64,000 bases of DNA from assembly GCA_963757945.1 (NCBI GenBank), contig CAVWTN010000001.1, positions 843,559-907,558 on the forward strand, given 5' to 3'. Each line of letters begins with the position of its first letter. Position 1 is the first letter of the stretch. Shown piece after piece: positions 27,801 to 36,889 of the stretch. Position numbers and translations under genes: made by a program. The notes beneath the pieces were generated by a model that saw only the letters and a program-made list of their open reading frames with translations, was not told the origin of the DNA and did no database searches. Origin of the DNA: CAVWTN01 sp963757945. GTDB lineage: Bacteria; Vulcanimicrobiota; Vulcanimicrobiia; Vulcanimicrobiales; Vulcanimicrobiaceae.

Positions 27801-28676
27801 CTACCGTCGAACTCCAAGCAACGCATAGACGTCGTCGATGAACTGTGCCAACGTATCGATCTTTAGTGTCGTCAAGTAGGTGCGATTCTCGGAATTCAAG
27901 GCAGCGATCAAGTCGCCGATACAATTCGCCGTTGAGGTGGCAAAGGCCGCAAAGATGATATGGCGCGTGATGTGTTCTGAGCGCAAAACGAGTTCGCTCG
28001 CAACCGCGTGCTCGAGTTCGGCGTTACCGGCCCGGCGTTGCTCGTCGATCACAAGCACGAGGTCTTCCGCTCGGAGGTGGCCATTGTCCGCTTCGACGGC
28101 GTACCGCGCTTCTTCCAGCGCGTCTCCTTTCAGATAATCTCGCACCTTCGACTCGCCCTTGTAGAAGATTGCTCGTCCATCGACGAGCCGCACGCCGATG
28201 CAATCGACGCCGTGCATCGCCACGTTGACATTCTCCTTGCGCCGCAAGCGATAGGAGACCGTGGCACCCAGGACGATCCGAACGAACTCTGAGGCAATGA
28301 TCTCGCCGAAATCTCCGATTCGGACGTTTCCCGGCTTAGGGAGACGCGCTCGCAACGCGATGGCGCCCGCCTCGTACCCCAAGCGCTCAACGGTAGCCGG
28401 GTCGATAACCGCATCGCGCACGAGTTCCCCCATGCGCACGATGAAGGCTGCCCGGACCTCGTTCCGCAGTTCGTGCGCGACTAGATGGACGTGCTCGAGG
28501 GTCTCATCCCGGAACTCGTTCAGTTGTTCCGGACAGAACCTACCGCCAAGCTCGACTGAGCCCAGGGGCGGGCGCACGGCCTGGCCCTGCCGCGTCACGT
28601 GAGCGCATGACCGGGGTGCCAATAAGCACCCGGAATCCACGCGATAACCACAGAATCGGTACCGATCAACATGCAC
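27801..28676 (-). CDS. hamA: HamA-like nuclease (DUF1837), Hachiman defence
   Basis: 291 residues from GTG at 28676; the first 45 are weakly protein-like and an internal GTG (VRPPLGS) may be the true start. PD-(D/E)XK core typical of DUF1837: RIGDFGEIIASEF (conserved Glu), AMHGVDCIGVR (Asp) and FYKGESKVRD (E-x-K). In Hachiman, HamA cuts DNA when released by HamB. It is followed at once by hamB, and the order and coupling match known Hachiman operons. With hamB broken by the IS, HamA may be unregulated or simply idle; that is inference. Confidence 0.72.
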   Translation of the reverse strand: MHVDRYRFCGYRVDSGCLLAPRSCAHVTRQGQAVRPPLGSVELGGRFCPEQLNEFRDETLEHVHLVAHELRNEVRAAFIVRMGELVRDAVIDPATVERLGYEAGAIALRARLPKPGNVRIGDFGEIIASEFVRIVLGATVSYRLRRKENVNVAMHGVDCIGVRLVDGRAIFYKGESKVRDYLKGDALEEARYAVEADNGHLRAEDLVLVIDEQRRAGNAELEHAVASELVLRSEHITRHIIFAAFATSTANCIGDLIAALNSENRTYLTTLKIDTLAQFIDDVYALLGVRR

Positions 28677-28828
28677 TGCTTTTCCGAACGTCTTGCCGCG
28701 CGCCCCGTTTCATATTCTGAGATGTCGCCTGCCTTCCGCTTAATCATGAGGCGGGCACCCTGAGCGGCCCGACTGGGACCGACGCCCGGATCATCTACGT
28801 TCCGGCCTTATTTTGGCGGCAGGCTGAG
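28677..28828. other. Divergent intergenic region, hamA and Beta genes
   Basis: Carries the probable promoters of both genes. The Beta reading frame is open upstream to a TGA near 28722 and encodes YVPALFWRQAE directly before the ATG at 28829, which resembles the conserved N-terminus of Beta proteins. No ATG, GTG or TTG in frame could start it there. Confidence 0.4.
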
Positions 28829-29872
28829 ATGGCTGCTCTCGAAGGCGTTGAGAACGATGCAGATCAGCTCGCCCCGCTCATCACACTGAAGCCTCCCGGT
28901 ATGCCAGATCCACCAGACGTGGAGGCGGAGGTCGAGCCACGCTTCCTCGAGCCGCGTCTCGTCGACACAGCGACGCAACCCCCGCATGCGTATATCGACG
29001 CGGTCGGTGAGCAAATCGGCGCAATCGCATTCGGAGAGGGCCGGCTCGCGCTCGGACGACCTTTGCCGTTCGTCTACTGCGACACTGCCGAGGCTGACGA
29101 TTATTTCGACACCTCCCGGATGCGGCAACTGCTAGGGCGCATCTGTGGCCCGGCCGTGCCGGTCTGGCGCAGTCGCACGCCGGAGTCTCGGCTTGCTGAG
29201 GCGCTTCGCCTTGGAGGCGACGGGCGCGGCATCGCGGCACGAGTTCAAATTGGGGACCTGGTGACGCAACAAGCGCTACCCGCCAGTTTACGCCTCACCG
29301 CAGACCACGTTGACCTCATCCTCGATCTTTCTGAGGATGTCCAGACCATGTCGACGGTTCCGTCAGATCCTTCTTGGTTTGAGCGATTCATGGCCGTCGC
29401 AAACGACTTGCCATGGCGGCGTGTCGTATTGCTCGCCGGCGGTTTTCCGAAGACGCTGAAACGACTTGGTTCCTTTCAAATTGCGCGTAGCTGCAAGAAG
29501 ATGCAACTTGCACTCGCCGAAATGAACACCGGCCGTCACATCATTCGCGGCGATTACGGTTGCATCTATCCAAAGCTGATCACGTTACACAGCGGCCGAC
29601 ATCATCCGAACTTGCGCTATGCCAGCGACGACTCTTGGATCGTACATCGTGCGGATCCGGCCCCGCCGGGCGAGAAGTCGCCATACTGGTCGCTCTCGCG
29701 AGATTGCATCGATCACCAGTCGTTCAAGAGCCCGAAGTACAGTGTCGGTGATCGCGCGATTTACGAGACAGCAAAAGGCCGATGGCCGCCGGGATGGGCG
29801 AAGTCTGCACTTGCGCGCGCTCTCTCGCATCATCTTCGCCTCGCAACTCTCGAGGCGCAACTCGGTACTTAG
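28829..29872 (+). CDS. Beta-family protein
   Basis: 347 residues. Matches in order the Beta protein family (PF14350 as I recall it): ITPLI-like opening (LAPLITLK), a repeated alpha/beta barrel-like body (VVLLAGGFPKTL), IIRGDYGC, and a C-terminal SLSRDC. Function is not established; relatives occur in phages and defence clusters, often beside an sce7726-type gene as here. The in-frame codons upstream (YVPALFWRQAE) look like the family's usual N-terminus, so the start codon may have been lost or be non-standard. It overlaps the 3' end of the convergent sce7726 gene by 4 bases. Confidence 0.65.
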   Translation: MAALEGVENDADQLAPLITLKPPGMPDPPDVEAEVEPRFLEPRLVDTATQPPHAYIDAVGEQIGAIAFGEGRLALGRPLPFVYCDTAEADDYFDTSRMRQLLGRICGPAVPVWRSRTPESRLAEALRLGGDGRGIAARVQIGDLVTQQALPASLRLTADHVDLILDLSEDVQTMSTVPSDPSWFERFMAVANDLPWRRVVLLAGGFPKTLKRLGSFQIARSCKKMQLALAEMNTGRHIIRGDYGCIYPKLITLHSGRHHPNLRYASDDSWIVHRADPAPPGEKSPYWSLSRDCIDHQSFKSPKYSVGDRAIYETAKGRWPPGWAKSALARALSHHLRLATLEAQLGT

Positions 29873-30477
29873 ACGGGTAGCGGAAAAAGCGACGTGCTTG
29901 AAGATGCCAAGATCGGCCCAACCGGCGCCCTTTCAAACTTGCTCCAACGGGACGGAATCGAAAGCAGTGTATGCGCGAGACGAATGCACTCACTCTCACC
30001 GATTCTTAAAAGGAGCCGCTGCACGAGGGCATGGCGCGTCCCGGAGCTTGGAATCCCATTCGCTCTTGCTATTTCCTGGAGCTCAGATCCGCGAAGTGCT
30101 CCCAAGACCCATGTACCCGACAGCTGCTCGTGCTCGGTCGCCTCGCGAATATGGTCGAGGCAATGACCGTTAGGGGCTTCACGCGCGACCCACAGCCCCC
30201 ACCACGGCCCAATGATCTTTCGAGCCTCATCAGCGTGCGACTCGGTCGTGACGAGCGTTACGCGCGGCAACGTGCGCTCAGCTACAGTTGCCTGACGAGC
30301 GAGGCGCCGCAAATCATCCGCCGCGCTCTTCACCTCGAAGGCGTGAAGCAAAGTTGGCGCAAGCACATCAACGACCGACGAAAAAATACGCGCCTCGTCG
30401 ATCGTCTCCACATCCACGGTCTTGGCCTCATCGTGCACAAGTCCACGAATGAGCCGCTCGTTAAGAATCGAGATCAT
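29869..30477 (-). CDS. sce7726-family protein (PD-(D/E)XK-like)
   Basis: 202 residues from ATG at 30477. Family hallmarks: LNERLIRGLV, DEARI, a nuclease-like strand HAFEVKS (E-x-K), LRRLARQ, VTLVTTESH and PWWGLWVA. A C-terminal SAP-like helix pair (LQEIARANGIPSS...RHALVQRLL) may bind DNA. The function is unknown; it is convergent with the Beta gene and may form a two-gene unit with it. Whether the two act together is inference from their frequent neighbourhood. Confidence 0.7.
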   Translation of the reverse strand: MISILNERLIRGLVHDEAKTVDVETIDEARIFSSVVDVLAPTLLHAFEVKSAADDLRRLARQATVAERTLPRVTLVTTESHADEARKIIGPWWGLWVAREAPNGHCLDHIREATEHEQLSGTWVLGALRGSELQEIARANGIPSSGTRHALVQRLLLRIGESECIRLAHTLLSIPSRWSKFERAPVGPILASSSTSLFPLPV

Positions 30478-30794
30478 CTCGACCAAGAGTTACGTCTTCC
30501 CCACCGAGCTCGCCTCTGCTCCCCAACATGCTCTTGCTTGCGGCGTCCGCACGCTGCTCTCGCCAAGGGCTTTGCAAGCGGCATCGAGAGACACCGCCCA
30601 TTCGATGGCCAGGACACGCTGGTTTGACTCAGCAAAGGACTGTAGCAAAACGAGGATCAGCCAGCCGGTGACCCTGAGAAGCGCCATCGCCGTCGCTCGT
30701 TGCGGTAATCGATCGGGAGGCAAAATTGTCCCTTGGCGTGAGCGCGAGCGTTAAGCCGGGCATACAATCAACCCGCAGTCCCTAAGGGACGCGG
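30478..30794. other. Left flank of the tRNA-Phe repeat
   Basis: A 77-codon minus-strand frame (30490-30723) has one hydrophobic stretch but no ribosome site or recognised family, so I do not call it a gene. A hairpin AACCCGC ... GCGGGTT at 30770-30797 sits where a tRNA terminator would be on the minus strand, but the T-run is poor. No GAGGGTAC motif occurs on this side. Confidence 0.35.
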
Positions 30795-30848
30795 GTTTGC
30801 GGAATGTGCCGAGAGCCAGAATCGAACTGGCGACACCAGGTTTTTCAG
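30795..30848 (-). repeat. 54-bp direct repeat, 3' half of tRNA-Phe (att site, left)
   Basis: A perfect copy of 43809-43862. On the minus strand it reads from the anticodon loop (CTGAAAA, anticodon GAA) through the variable and T arms (AGTTCGATTCT) to the acceptor CTCTCGGCA. Just 5' of the anticodon loop the sequence is CAGAC, which does not pair with ACCTG, and there is no D-arm. It is therefore a displaced 3' half, as left by integration into a tRNA gene. It marks the left border of a 13-kb island. Confidence 0.8.
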
Positions 30849-30933
30849 GTCTGTTGAACGACGCACGGATTGTTGTTTCCCTCGTGTTTTGACGCTCTCA
30901 TTCGTCTCCTAAGTGCCGAGCTTCTCGCCCATT

Positions 30934-30953
30934 GAGGGTACGAATGAGGGTAC
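30934..30953 (+). repeat. Paired GAGGGTAC motifs, candidate integrase arm sites
   Basis: GAGGGTAC occurs at 30934-30941 and 30946-30953, with a 12-bp period, starting 86 bp after the end of the 54-bp repeat. The same pair with the same period and the same 86-bp distance lies at 43948-43967. Short direct repeats at fixed distance from a core site are typical of integrase arm-type binding sites. A coding explanation (IEGTNEGT in one frame) is possible but less likely. Confidence 0.5.
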
Positions 30954-31254
30954 GGAGGGACGCCTTTGCTTGGCCTCGATGCTCGCGAGTATGAGTCGGT
31001 GGATTTATGCCGTCGGTCCCCTAGGTCTACCGCCAAGAAGAACCTCAACCTCGATGGAGCGACGCCGGCGTTCCAGTGCGTGTGGCGACGGAACTATCGC
31101 CGACCAGTCCGCTCGAGCTTGGCCCCGCCGCGTCCCGTTTCGAGTGAGCCGACTGTGCGGGCAGAGCGAGCAGGCTTCCGCGTGGATCGAAGATCAGGGC
31201 TTAGGGGCGAACATCATCCCCGCAGCGTCGCGGGGCTGCGCCGGGAGGCCCCGT
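30954..31254. other. No gene seen
   Basis: Interior left end of the tRNA-Phe island. Similarity to locus A upstream DNA starts near 31215; before that nothing is recognised. Confidence 0.35.
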
Positions 31255-31500
31255 TCACGATACCCCGCGACGGTTGTGGGGCATAGAATAAGAGCCTACC
31301 TTCTCGAGGCGTCCGGGGTAGCAAGCGGGCGAATCGTTGAGCGCGGCAAGTGTGCACACACCGCAACGCAAGCGCGCTCGAGGTTCACGATGATGGCGCC
31401 AATAGCAGCCGGTCTCGATTTCGCGGCAACGCGGCTCGGCGTGATCACGAGTCCGCAGGCATGCCCTCGACCCCGGGCGCCGCGATTCTTGACGAAGAGC
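31255..31500 (+). promoter_or_regulatory. Conserved non-coding leader upstream of locus B (copy 2)
   Basis: Counterpart of 583-736: same TTCACGATACCCCGCG opening and CTACCTTCTCGAGGCG block, then diverging. Reading frames are not kept between the copies. Its conservation in both loci, outside any gene, makes it a candidate control region or the remains of a former gene. Confidence 0.4.
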
Positions 31501-31511
31501 GGCCGTCTTGA

Positions 31512-31727
31512 ATGCTCTACCGCTCACCGGAGCCGGTCCTCGAGCCGAAGGCGCCGTACGAGCATGACGGCGTGGTCAACGACGTGATATTTCCATCGGC
31601 GACCGACCCGCGCGCGGATGGCGCCCTGGACGTCTACTACGGCGCGGGGGATCACATCATCGGGGCCGCCCGCGTCAGCTTGCCGAGCAAGATCCCCATC
31701 GTCATGGAAAATCCGAATGGCGGATAG
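31512..31727 (+). pseudogene. C-terminal fragment of a GH130-type glycosidase/phosphorylase
   Basis: 71 codons: LYRSPEPVLEP, YEHDGVVNDVIFPSA, LDVYYGAGDHIIGAA and RVSLP match the C-terminus of GH130 mannoside phosphorylases. The catalytic five-bladed domain is missing, so it is a remnant. Its stop (TAG at 31725-31727) overlaps the ATPase start at 31717, and a shorter remnant precedes the ATPase of locus A, so the GH130 gene was once part of the module. Confidence 0.65.
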
Positions 31728-34257
31728 GCACCCGCCGCAGACCGGGACGAAGACCGGGCCCGATGCGAATCCCGCCGCCGCCGGAAAGGACGACCTGAAG
31801 TCCCTCTCCATGCCCGACCTGTTCGCGAAGCTGGGAGCGACGAAGGACGGCTTGACGGCGGCAGAGGCTGCCAAACGTCTGACGCAATACGGTCGCAACG
31901 AGATCGCGCAGAAGGTCGAGAATCCGTTCTTGAAGTTTCTCAGCTATTTCTGGGGACCGATCCCGTGGATGATCGAAGCGGCCGTGATTCTCTCCGCGGT
32001 CGTCCGCCACTGGCTGGATTTCGGCGTCATCCTCCTGCTGCTCTGCACCAACGCCATCGTCGGATTCTGGGAAGAGCATCAGGCGGGGAACGCGATCGCC
32101 GCTCTGAAGTCGCAACTCGCCGTCAACGCCCGCGTTCGGCGCGACGGAAAATGGGTCAACCCGCAAGTCGCCGAGCTCGTGCCCGGCGACGTCGTTCGCA
32201 TGCGGCTCGGCGATATCGTGCCGGCCGATGCGCGCTTGCTCGCGGGCGATCCGATCGAGGTCGATCAATCCGCGCTGACCGGCGAGTCGCTGCCGGTGAC
32301 GCGCAAACCGGGCGAAGCGGTCTTCTCCGGATCGATCGTCCGTCAGGGCGAGACCGACGCGATCGTCTACGGAACCGGGGCAAACACCTATTTCGGCAAG
32401 ACGGCGGCACTGGTCGAGCAGGCGCGGACGGTCAGCCATTTCCAGAAGGCCGTGCTTCAGATCGGCAATTACCTCATCGTCCTCGCGGTCGTCCTGGTCG
32501 TGCTGATCGTTGCCGTCGGACTCTTCCGGCACGACCCGATGCTAGACACGTTCGAGTTCGCGCTGGTGCTCCTCGTGGCCGCGATTCCCGTTGCGATGCC
32601 CACGGTGCTCTCGGTAACGATGGCCGTCGGCGCACGGCTTCTCTCGAAAAAGCAAGCGATCGTGACCCGGCTGTCCACGATCGAAGAACTCGCCGGCGTT
32701 GACATCCTCTGTTCCGATAAGACCGGCACGCTGACCGAAAACAAGCTGACGCTGGGCGATCCCTTCTGCTTGAGCGGCACGCCGGCCGACACACTCATCC
32801 TCTACGCTGCGCTCGCCTCGCGTGCGGAGGACAAGGACACCATCGACTTGACGGTCATCGGCGGCGTGAAAGACGGCGCGGCCCTGGCGGCGTATCAGGT
32901 CCTCCACTTCCAGCCCTTCGACCCGGTGCACAAGCGCACCGAAGCGACGGTCAAGGGCGCCGACGGAAAACAGTTCGACGTCGCCAAGGGCGCTCCACAA
33001 GTCATTCTGCAGATGTCGAGCAACGCCGGCGAGGCAAAGCCGGCGGTCGACAAAGCCATCGACGGGTTCGCCGCGCGCGGCTTCCGATCGCTCGGCGTGG
33101 CGAGGGCGGACGAGAAGGATCACTGGCAGTTCCTCGGCGTGCTGCCGATGTTCGATCCGCCGCGCCCGACCGCCAAGGCCACGCTCGCGAGCGCGAAGGC
33201 AATGGGCGTCAGCGTCAAGATGGTCACGGGCGATCAAGTCGCGATCGCGAAAGAGACCGCGCGCGCTCTGGGGTTGGGGACGAACATCCTGGATGCCGCC
33301 GGTCTCGGCGACACGAAGGAGAAAGCGACCGACCAACAGGCGCGGGCCATCGAGCAGGCCGACGGCTTCGCCCAGGTCTTTCCCGAACATAAGTACCACA
33401 TCGTCGACGTCCTGCAGCAACGCGGCCACATCGTCGGCATGACCGGCGACGGCGTGAATGACGCGCCCGCGCTCAAGAAAGCCGACTGCGGCATCGCCGT
33501 CTCCGGAGCGACCGACGCTGCGCGTGCAGCGGCATCGATCGTGCTGATGGCATCCGGCCTGGGAGTCATCATCGACGCCATCAAGGAAAGCCGCCGCATC
33601 GTTCAGCGCATGAACAGCTATGCCGTCTACCGCATCTCCGAGACCCTGCGCGTCCTGCTCTTCATGACGCTGTCGATCTTGGTGTTCAACTTTTATCCGG
33701 TGACGGCGGTGATGATCGTGCTCCTGGCGTTGCTCAACGACGGCGCGATCCTCTCTATCGCGTATGACAACGTCCTATACAAGAACGCGCCCGAGGCCTG
33801 GGACATGCGGATGGTCCTGGGGATCGCTTCCGTGCTGGGGGTTGTCGGCGTCGCGACCACGTTCGGACTCTTCTATCTCGGGGAGCGCGTGTTCCACATC
33901 GACCGCATACACATCCAGACCCTAATGTACCTGAAGCTATCCGTCGCCGGACACCTGACGATCTTCATCGCTCGGACCCGCGGTCCGTTTTGGTCGATAC
34001 GGCCGGCCTGGATTCTCTTGATCGCGGTACTGGTGACGCAAGCGTTCGCGACGCTCATGGCGGTGTACGGATTCGGCATCATGACGCCGATCAGCTGGAG
34101 CTGGGCAGGCATGGTGTGGGGTTACGCGATCATCTGCGCGCTCCTAACCGATCCCATCAAGCTGCTCGCCTATCGCATCTTCGATCGCGGTCAAGCGCCG
34201 GCGGCGCCCAAGACGCCTATGGATCGTCCGCGGCAGGCCGCAGCCGTCCCTTCGTAG
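31717..34257 (+). CDS. P-type H+-exporting ATPase (type IIIA), copy B
   Basis: 846 residues from the ATG at 31717, picked because it aligns with the start of copy A (MADR against MANK); the open frame further upstream reads through the GH130 remnant. All key motifs are intact: TGES, PVAMP, DKTGTLT (Asp334), GDGVNDAP. By eye almost every block is identical to copy A, with scattered conservative changes, so both copies appear to be under selection. It is followed by phosphoketolase after 67 bases. Confidence 0.93.
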   Translation: MADRHPPQTGTKTGPDANPAAAGKDDLKSLSMPDLFAKLGATKDGLTAAEAAKRLTQYGRNEIAQKVENPFLKFLSYFWGPIPWMIEAAVILSAVVRHWLDFGVILLLLCTNAIVGFWEEHQAGNAIAALKSQLAVNARVRRDGKWVNPQVAELVPGDVVRMRLGDIVPADARLLAGDPIEVDQSALTGESLPVTRKPGEAVFSGSIVRQGETDAIVYGTGANTYFGKTAALVEQARTVSHFQKAVLQIGNYLIVLAVVLVVLIVAVGLFRHDPMLDTFEFALVLLVAAIPVAMPTVLSVTMAVGARLLSKKQAIVTRLSTIEELAGVDILCSDKTGTLTENKLTLGDPFCLSGTPADTLILYAALASRAEDKDTIDLTVIGGVKDGAALAAYQVLHFQPFDPVHKRTEATVKGADGKQFDVAKGAPQVILQMSSNAGEAKPAVDKAIDGFAARGFRSLGVARADEKDHWQFLGVLPMFDPPRPTAKATLASAKAMGVSVKMVTGDQVAIAKETARALGLGTNILDAAGLGDTKEKATDQQARAIEQADGFAQVFPEHKYHIVDVLQQRGHIVGMTGDGVNDAPALKKADCGIAVSGATDAARAAASIVLMASGLGVIIDAIKESRRIVQRMNSYAVYRISETLRVLLFMTLSILVFNFYPVTAVMIVLLALLNDGAILSIAYDNVLYKNAPEAWDMRMVLGIASVLGVVGVATTFGLFYLGERVFHIDRIHIQTLMYLKLSVAGHLTIFIARTRGPFWSIRPAWILLIAVLVTQAFATLMAVYGFGIMTPISWSWAGMVWGYAIICALLTDPIKLLAYRIFDRGQAPAAPKTPMDRPRQAAAVPS

Positions 34258-34324
34258 CGACGCTTGGAGTACGGCGCGCTGCGCAGCTTCTAAAAGACAC
34301 CAGTGCCGGAAAGAAAGAGCGACG

Positions 34325-36877
34325 ATGAGCAAACAGGACACGGTAACGACGGTCGGACACAACGGCAGCGCAGCAGCCGCGGAGACCTTCGGCTTCGACG
34401 TCGCCTTGTCGACGGCGGTCGCGGGCAACGGTACTGCGGCAGTGCCGCTTCCCAAGGGGCCGCTCACGCCGGACATGCTCGAGCGGATGCATCGTTATTG
34501 GCGGGCTGCGAATTATCTCTGCATCGGTCAGATCTACCTCTTCGAGAACCCGCTGCTGCGCGAGCCGCTCAAGGCCGAACAGATCAAGCCGAGGCTGCTC
34601 GGGCACTGGGGCACGTCACCGGGGCAAAACCTGATCTACATTCACCTCAACCGGCTCATCAAGAAGCACGACGCGAACGTCATCTACATCTCAGGTCCGG
34701 GACACGGCGGCCCGTCGCTCAACGCGAACTCGTATCTTGAGGGCTCGTACACCGAAGTCCATCCGGAGATCACGCCCGACGAGAACGGCATGAGGCTGCT
34801 GTTTCGGAAGTTCTCGACACCGGGCGGCGTGCCGAGCCATTGCGGACCGCACGTGCCGAATTCGATGCACGAAGGCGGCGAACTCGGGTATTCGCTGCTT
34901 CACGCCTTCGGCGCGGCGTTCGACAATCCGGACCTCATCGTCGCCTGCGTGATCGGCGACGGGGAATCCGAGACGTGCCCGCTTGAAGGAAGCTGGAAGT
35001 CCAACAGTTTTCTCAATCCGGTGGAGGACGGTGCCGTGCTGCCGATCCTGCACCTCAACGGCTACAAGATCTCCGGGCCGACCGTGCAAGCGCGAACGGC
35101 CGACGAGGACTTACGTGCCCTCTACGCCGGACGCGGTTACAACCCGTATTTCGTCGAAGGCGACGACCCCAAAACCGTGCACCAACTGCTGGCTGGGGCG
35201 CTTGATGCCTGCTACGCCGAGATTCGAGCGATCCAGCAGGAGGCCCGGGAGCACGGGTTCACAACGCAGCCGGTCTGGCCGATGATCGTCCTGCGCACGC
35301 CGAAGGGCTGGACCTGCCCCAAAGAGGTGGACGGCATCCCGCTTGAAGGAACGTTCCGCGCACACCAAGTCCCGCTTGCGAGCGTTCGGGAGAACCCCGA
35401 GCACCTCAAGATCCTCGAGACCTGGATGAAGAGCTACAAGGCGCACGAGCTCTTCGATGAGCGTGGCAGATTCATCGACGAGTTGGCGGAGCTCGCGCCC
35501 GCGGGGAATCGCCGCATGGGGGGCAACCCGCATGTGAACGGCGGGCGGGTGCTGACCGATCTCGACCTTCCGGCCTTCACCGATTATGCGCTCGAGATTC
35601 CCGGTCCCGGTCAGGTCGTCGCCGAAGCTCCTCGCAAGCTCGGCGACTTCTTCGCGGACATCTTCCGCCGGAATCCGAGGAACGTCCGTATCTTCTCCCC
35701 CGACGAGACGAACTCCAACCGCTTGAACTCGGTCTTCGGGGCGACGAGCCGCCGCTTCATGGCGGAGACGGTTTCGATCGACGAAAAGCTCAGCCCCGAC
35801 GGGCGCGTGCTCGAAGTCTTGAGCGAGCATTGCTGCGAGGGCTGGCTCGAAGGCTACCTGTTGACAGGGCGGCACGGCATGTGGTCGTCGTACGAAGCGT
35901 TCGCGCAAGTCGTGGATTCCATGCTGACTCAGCACGCCAAATGGCTCGAGCAATGCCGCGAGTACCCTTGGCGGAAGCCGATCGCATCCTTGAACGTGCT
36001 GCTGACGACTCACGCCTGGCGAAACGATCACAACGGCTTCAGCCACCAGGCCACCGGCTTCGTCGACAACGCCCTGGCACGCCGCAGCGAGACGATTCGC
36101 GTCTACTATCCGCCGGACGGCAATTGCCTGCTCAGCATCTTTGACCATTGCCTGCGTAGCCGCAACGCCGTCAACATCGTGACCTGCGGCAAGCAGCCCC
36201 AGCTCCAGTGGCTGACGATGGACGAGGCACTCGAACACTGCTCGCGCGGGGCGTCGACCTGGAAGTTCGCAACGAACGACGGCGGCGGCATGCCCGACGT
36301 GGTGCTGGCCTGCGCCGGAGACGTGCCGACCATCGAGATTTGCGCGGCCTCCTGGCTGTTGCAAAAGCACGTTCCGGGTATCAAAGTGCGCGTGGTCAAC
36401 GTGGTCGACCTGTGCGCGCTGATGAAGCCGGAAAACCATCCGCACGGGATGGACAATATGTCGTTCGACGAGCTCTTCACAGTCGACGCGCCGGTCATCT
36501 TCGCCTTCCACAACAACCGCTGGCTGATTCACTCGATGGTGCACGGACGCTCCAACGAGGCACGCTTCCACGTGCGCGGCTATATGGACCGCGGCACGAC
36601 GACCACCCCCTTCGACATGGTGGTTCTCAACGAGATGAGCCGCTACCATCTCGCGCTCGACGCGCTCTACCAAATTCCAAGGCTCCGCGTAGCTGCCGAG
36701 AAAGCGGTCGATCTCTTCAACGCGAAGCTCTACGAGCATCACACCTACATTCGCGAACATCTCGACGACATGCCCGAGATCGCGAACTGGCACTGGACAC
36801 CCGACTTCAGCGAGGCAGGCTCGCCTCCGCCGCTTGCCAAGGGGCACCCGCGGGCAAGCATTTTCACCGACAGCTGA
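34325..36877 (+). CDS. xfp: Xylulose-5-P/fructose-6-P phosphoketolase, copy B
   Basis: 850 residues, same length as copy A and the same thiamine-diphosphate motifs (GDGESET, NSFLNP, LHLNGYKI). GAAAGAAAGAG precedes the ATG. Differences lie mainly in the first 40 residues and at scattered surface positions. Here it is followed after only 12 bases by a histidine phosphatase and then an HAD phosphatase, which locus A lacks, so copy B heads a longer operon. Confidence 0.95.
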   Translation: MSKQDTVTTVGHNGSAAAAETFGFDVALSTAVAGNGTAAVPLPKGPLTPDMLERMHRYWRAANYLCIGQIYLFENPLLREPLKAEQIKPRLLGHWGTSPGQNLIYIHLNRLIKKHDANVIYISGPGHGGPSLNANSYLEGSYTEVHPEITPDENGMRLLFRKFSTPGGVPSHCGPHVPNSMHEGGELGYSLLHAFGAAFDNPDLIVACVIGDGESETCPLEGSWKSNSFLNPVEDGAVLPILHLNGYKISGPTVQARTADEDLRALYAGRGYNPYFVEGDDPKTVHQLLAGALDACYAEIRAIQQEAREHGFTTQPVWPMIVLRTPKGWTCPKEVDGIPLEGTFRAHQVPLASVRENPEHLKILETWMKSYKAHELFDERGRFIDELAELAPAGNRRMGGNPHVNGGRVLTDLDLPAFTDYALEIPGPGQVVAEAPRKLGDFFADIFRRNPRNVRIFSPDETNSNRLNSVFGATSRRFMAETVSIDEKLSPDGRVLEVLSEHCCEGWLEGYLLTGRHGMWSSYEAFAQVVDSMLTQHAKWLEQCREYPWRKPIASLNVLLTTHAWRNDHNGFSHQATGFVDNALARRSETIRVYYPPDGNCLLSIFDHCLRSRNAVNIVTCGKQPQLQWLTMDEALEHCSRGASTWKFATNDGGGMPDVVLACAGDVPTIEICAASWLLQKHVPGIKVRVVNVVDLCALMKPENHPHGMDNMSFDELFTVDAPVIFAFHNNRWLIHSMVHGRSNEARFHVRGYMDRGTTTTPFDMVVLNEMSRYHLALDALYQIPRLRVAAEKAVDLFNAKLYEHHTYIREHLDDMPEIANWHWTPDFSEAGSPPPLAKGHPRASIFTDS

Positions 36878-36889
36878 CGCGGTCTCGTC

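Noticed and set aside
30490..30723. Small membrane protein gene
   Set aside because: No ribosome site, no family, and its end (SVGKT) only looks like a P-loop by chance just before the sce7726 start.
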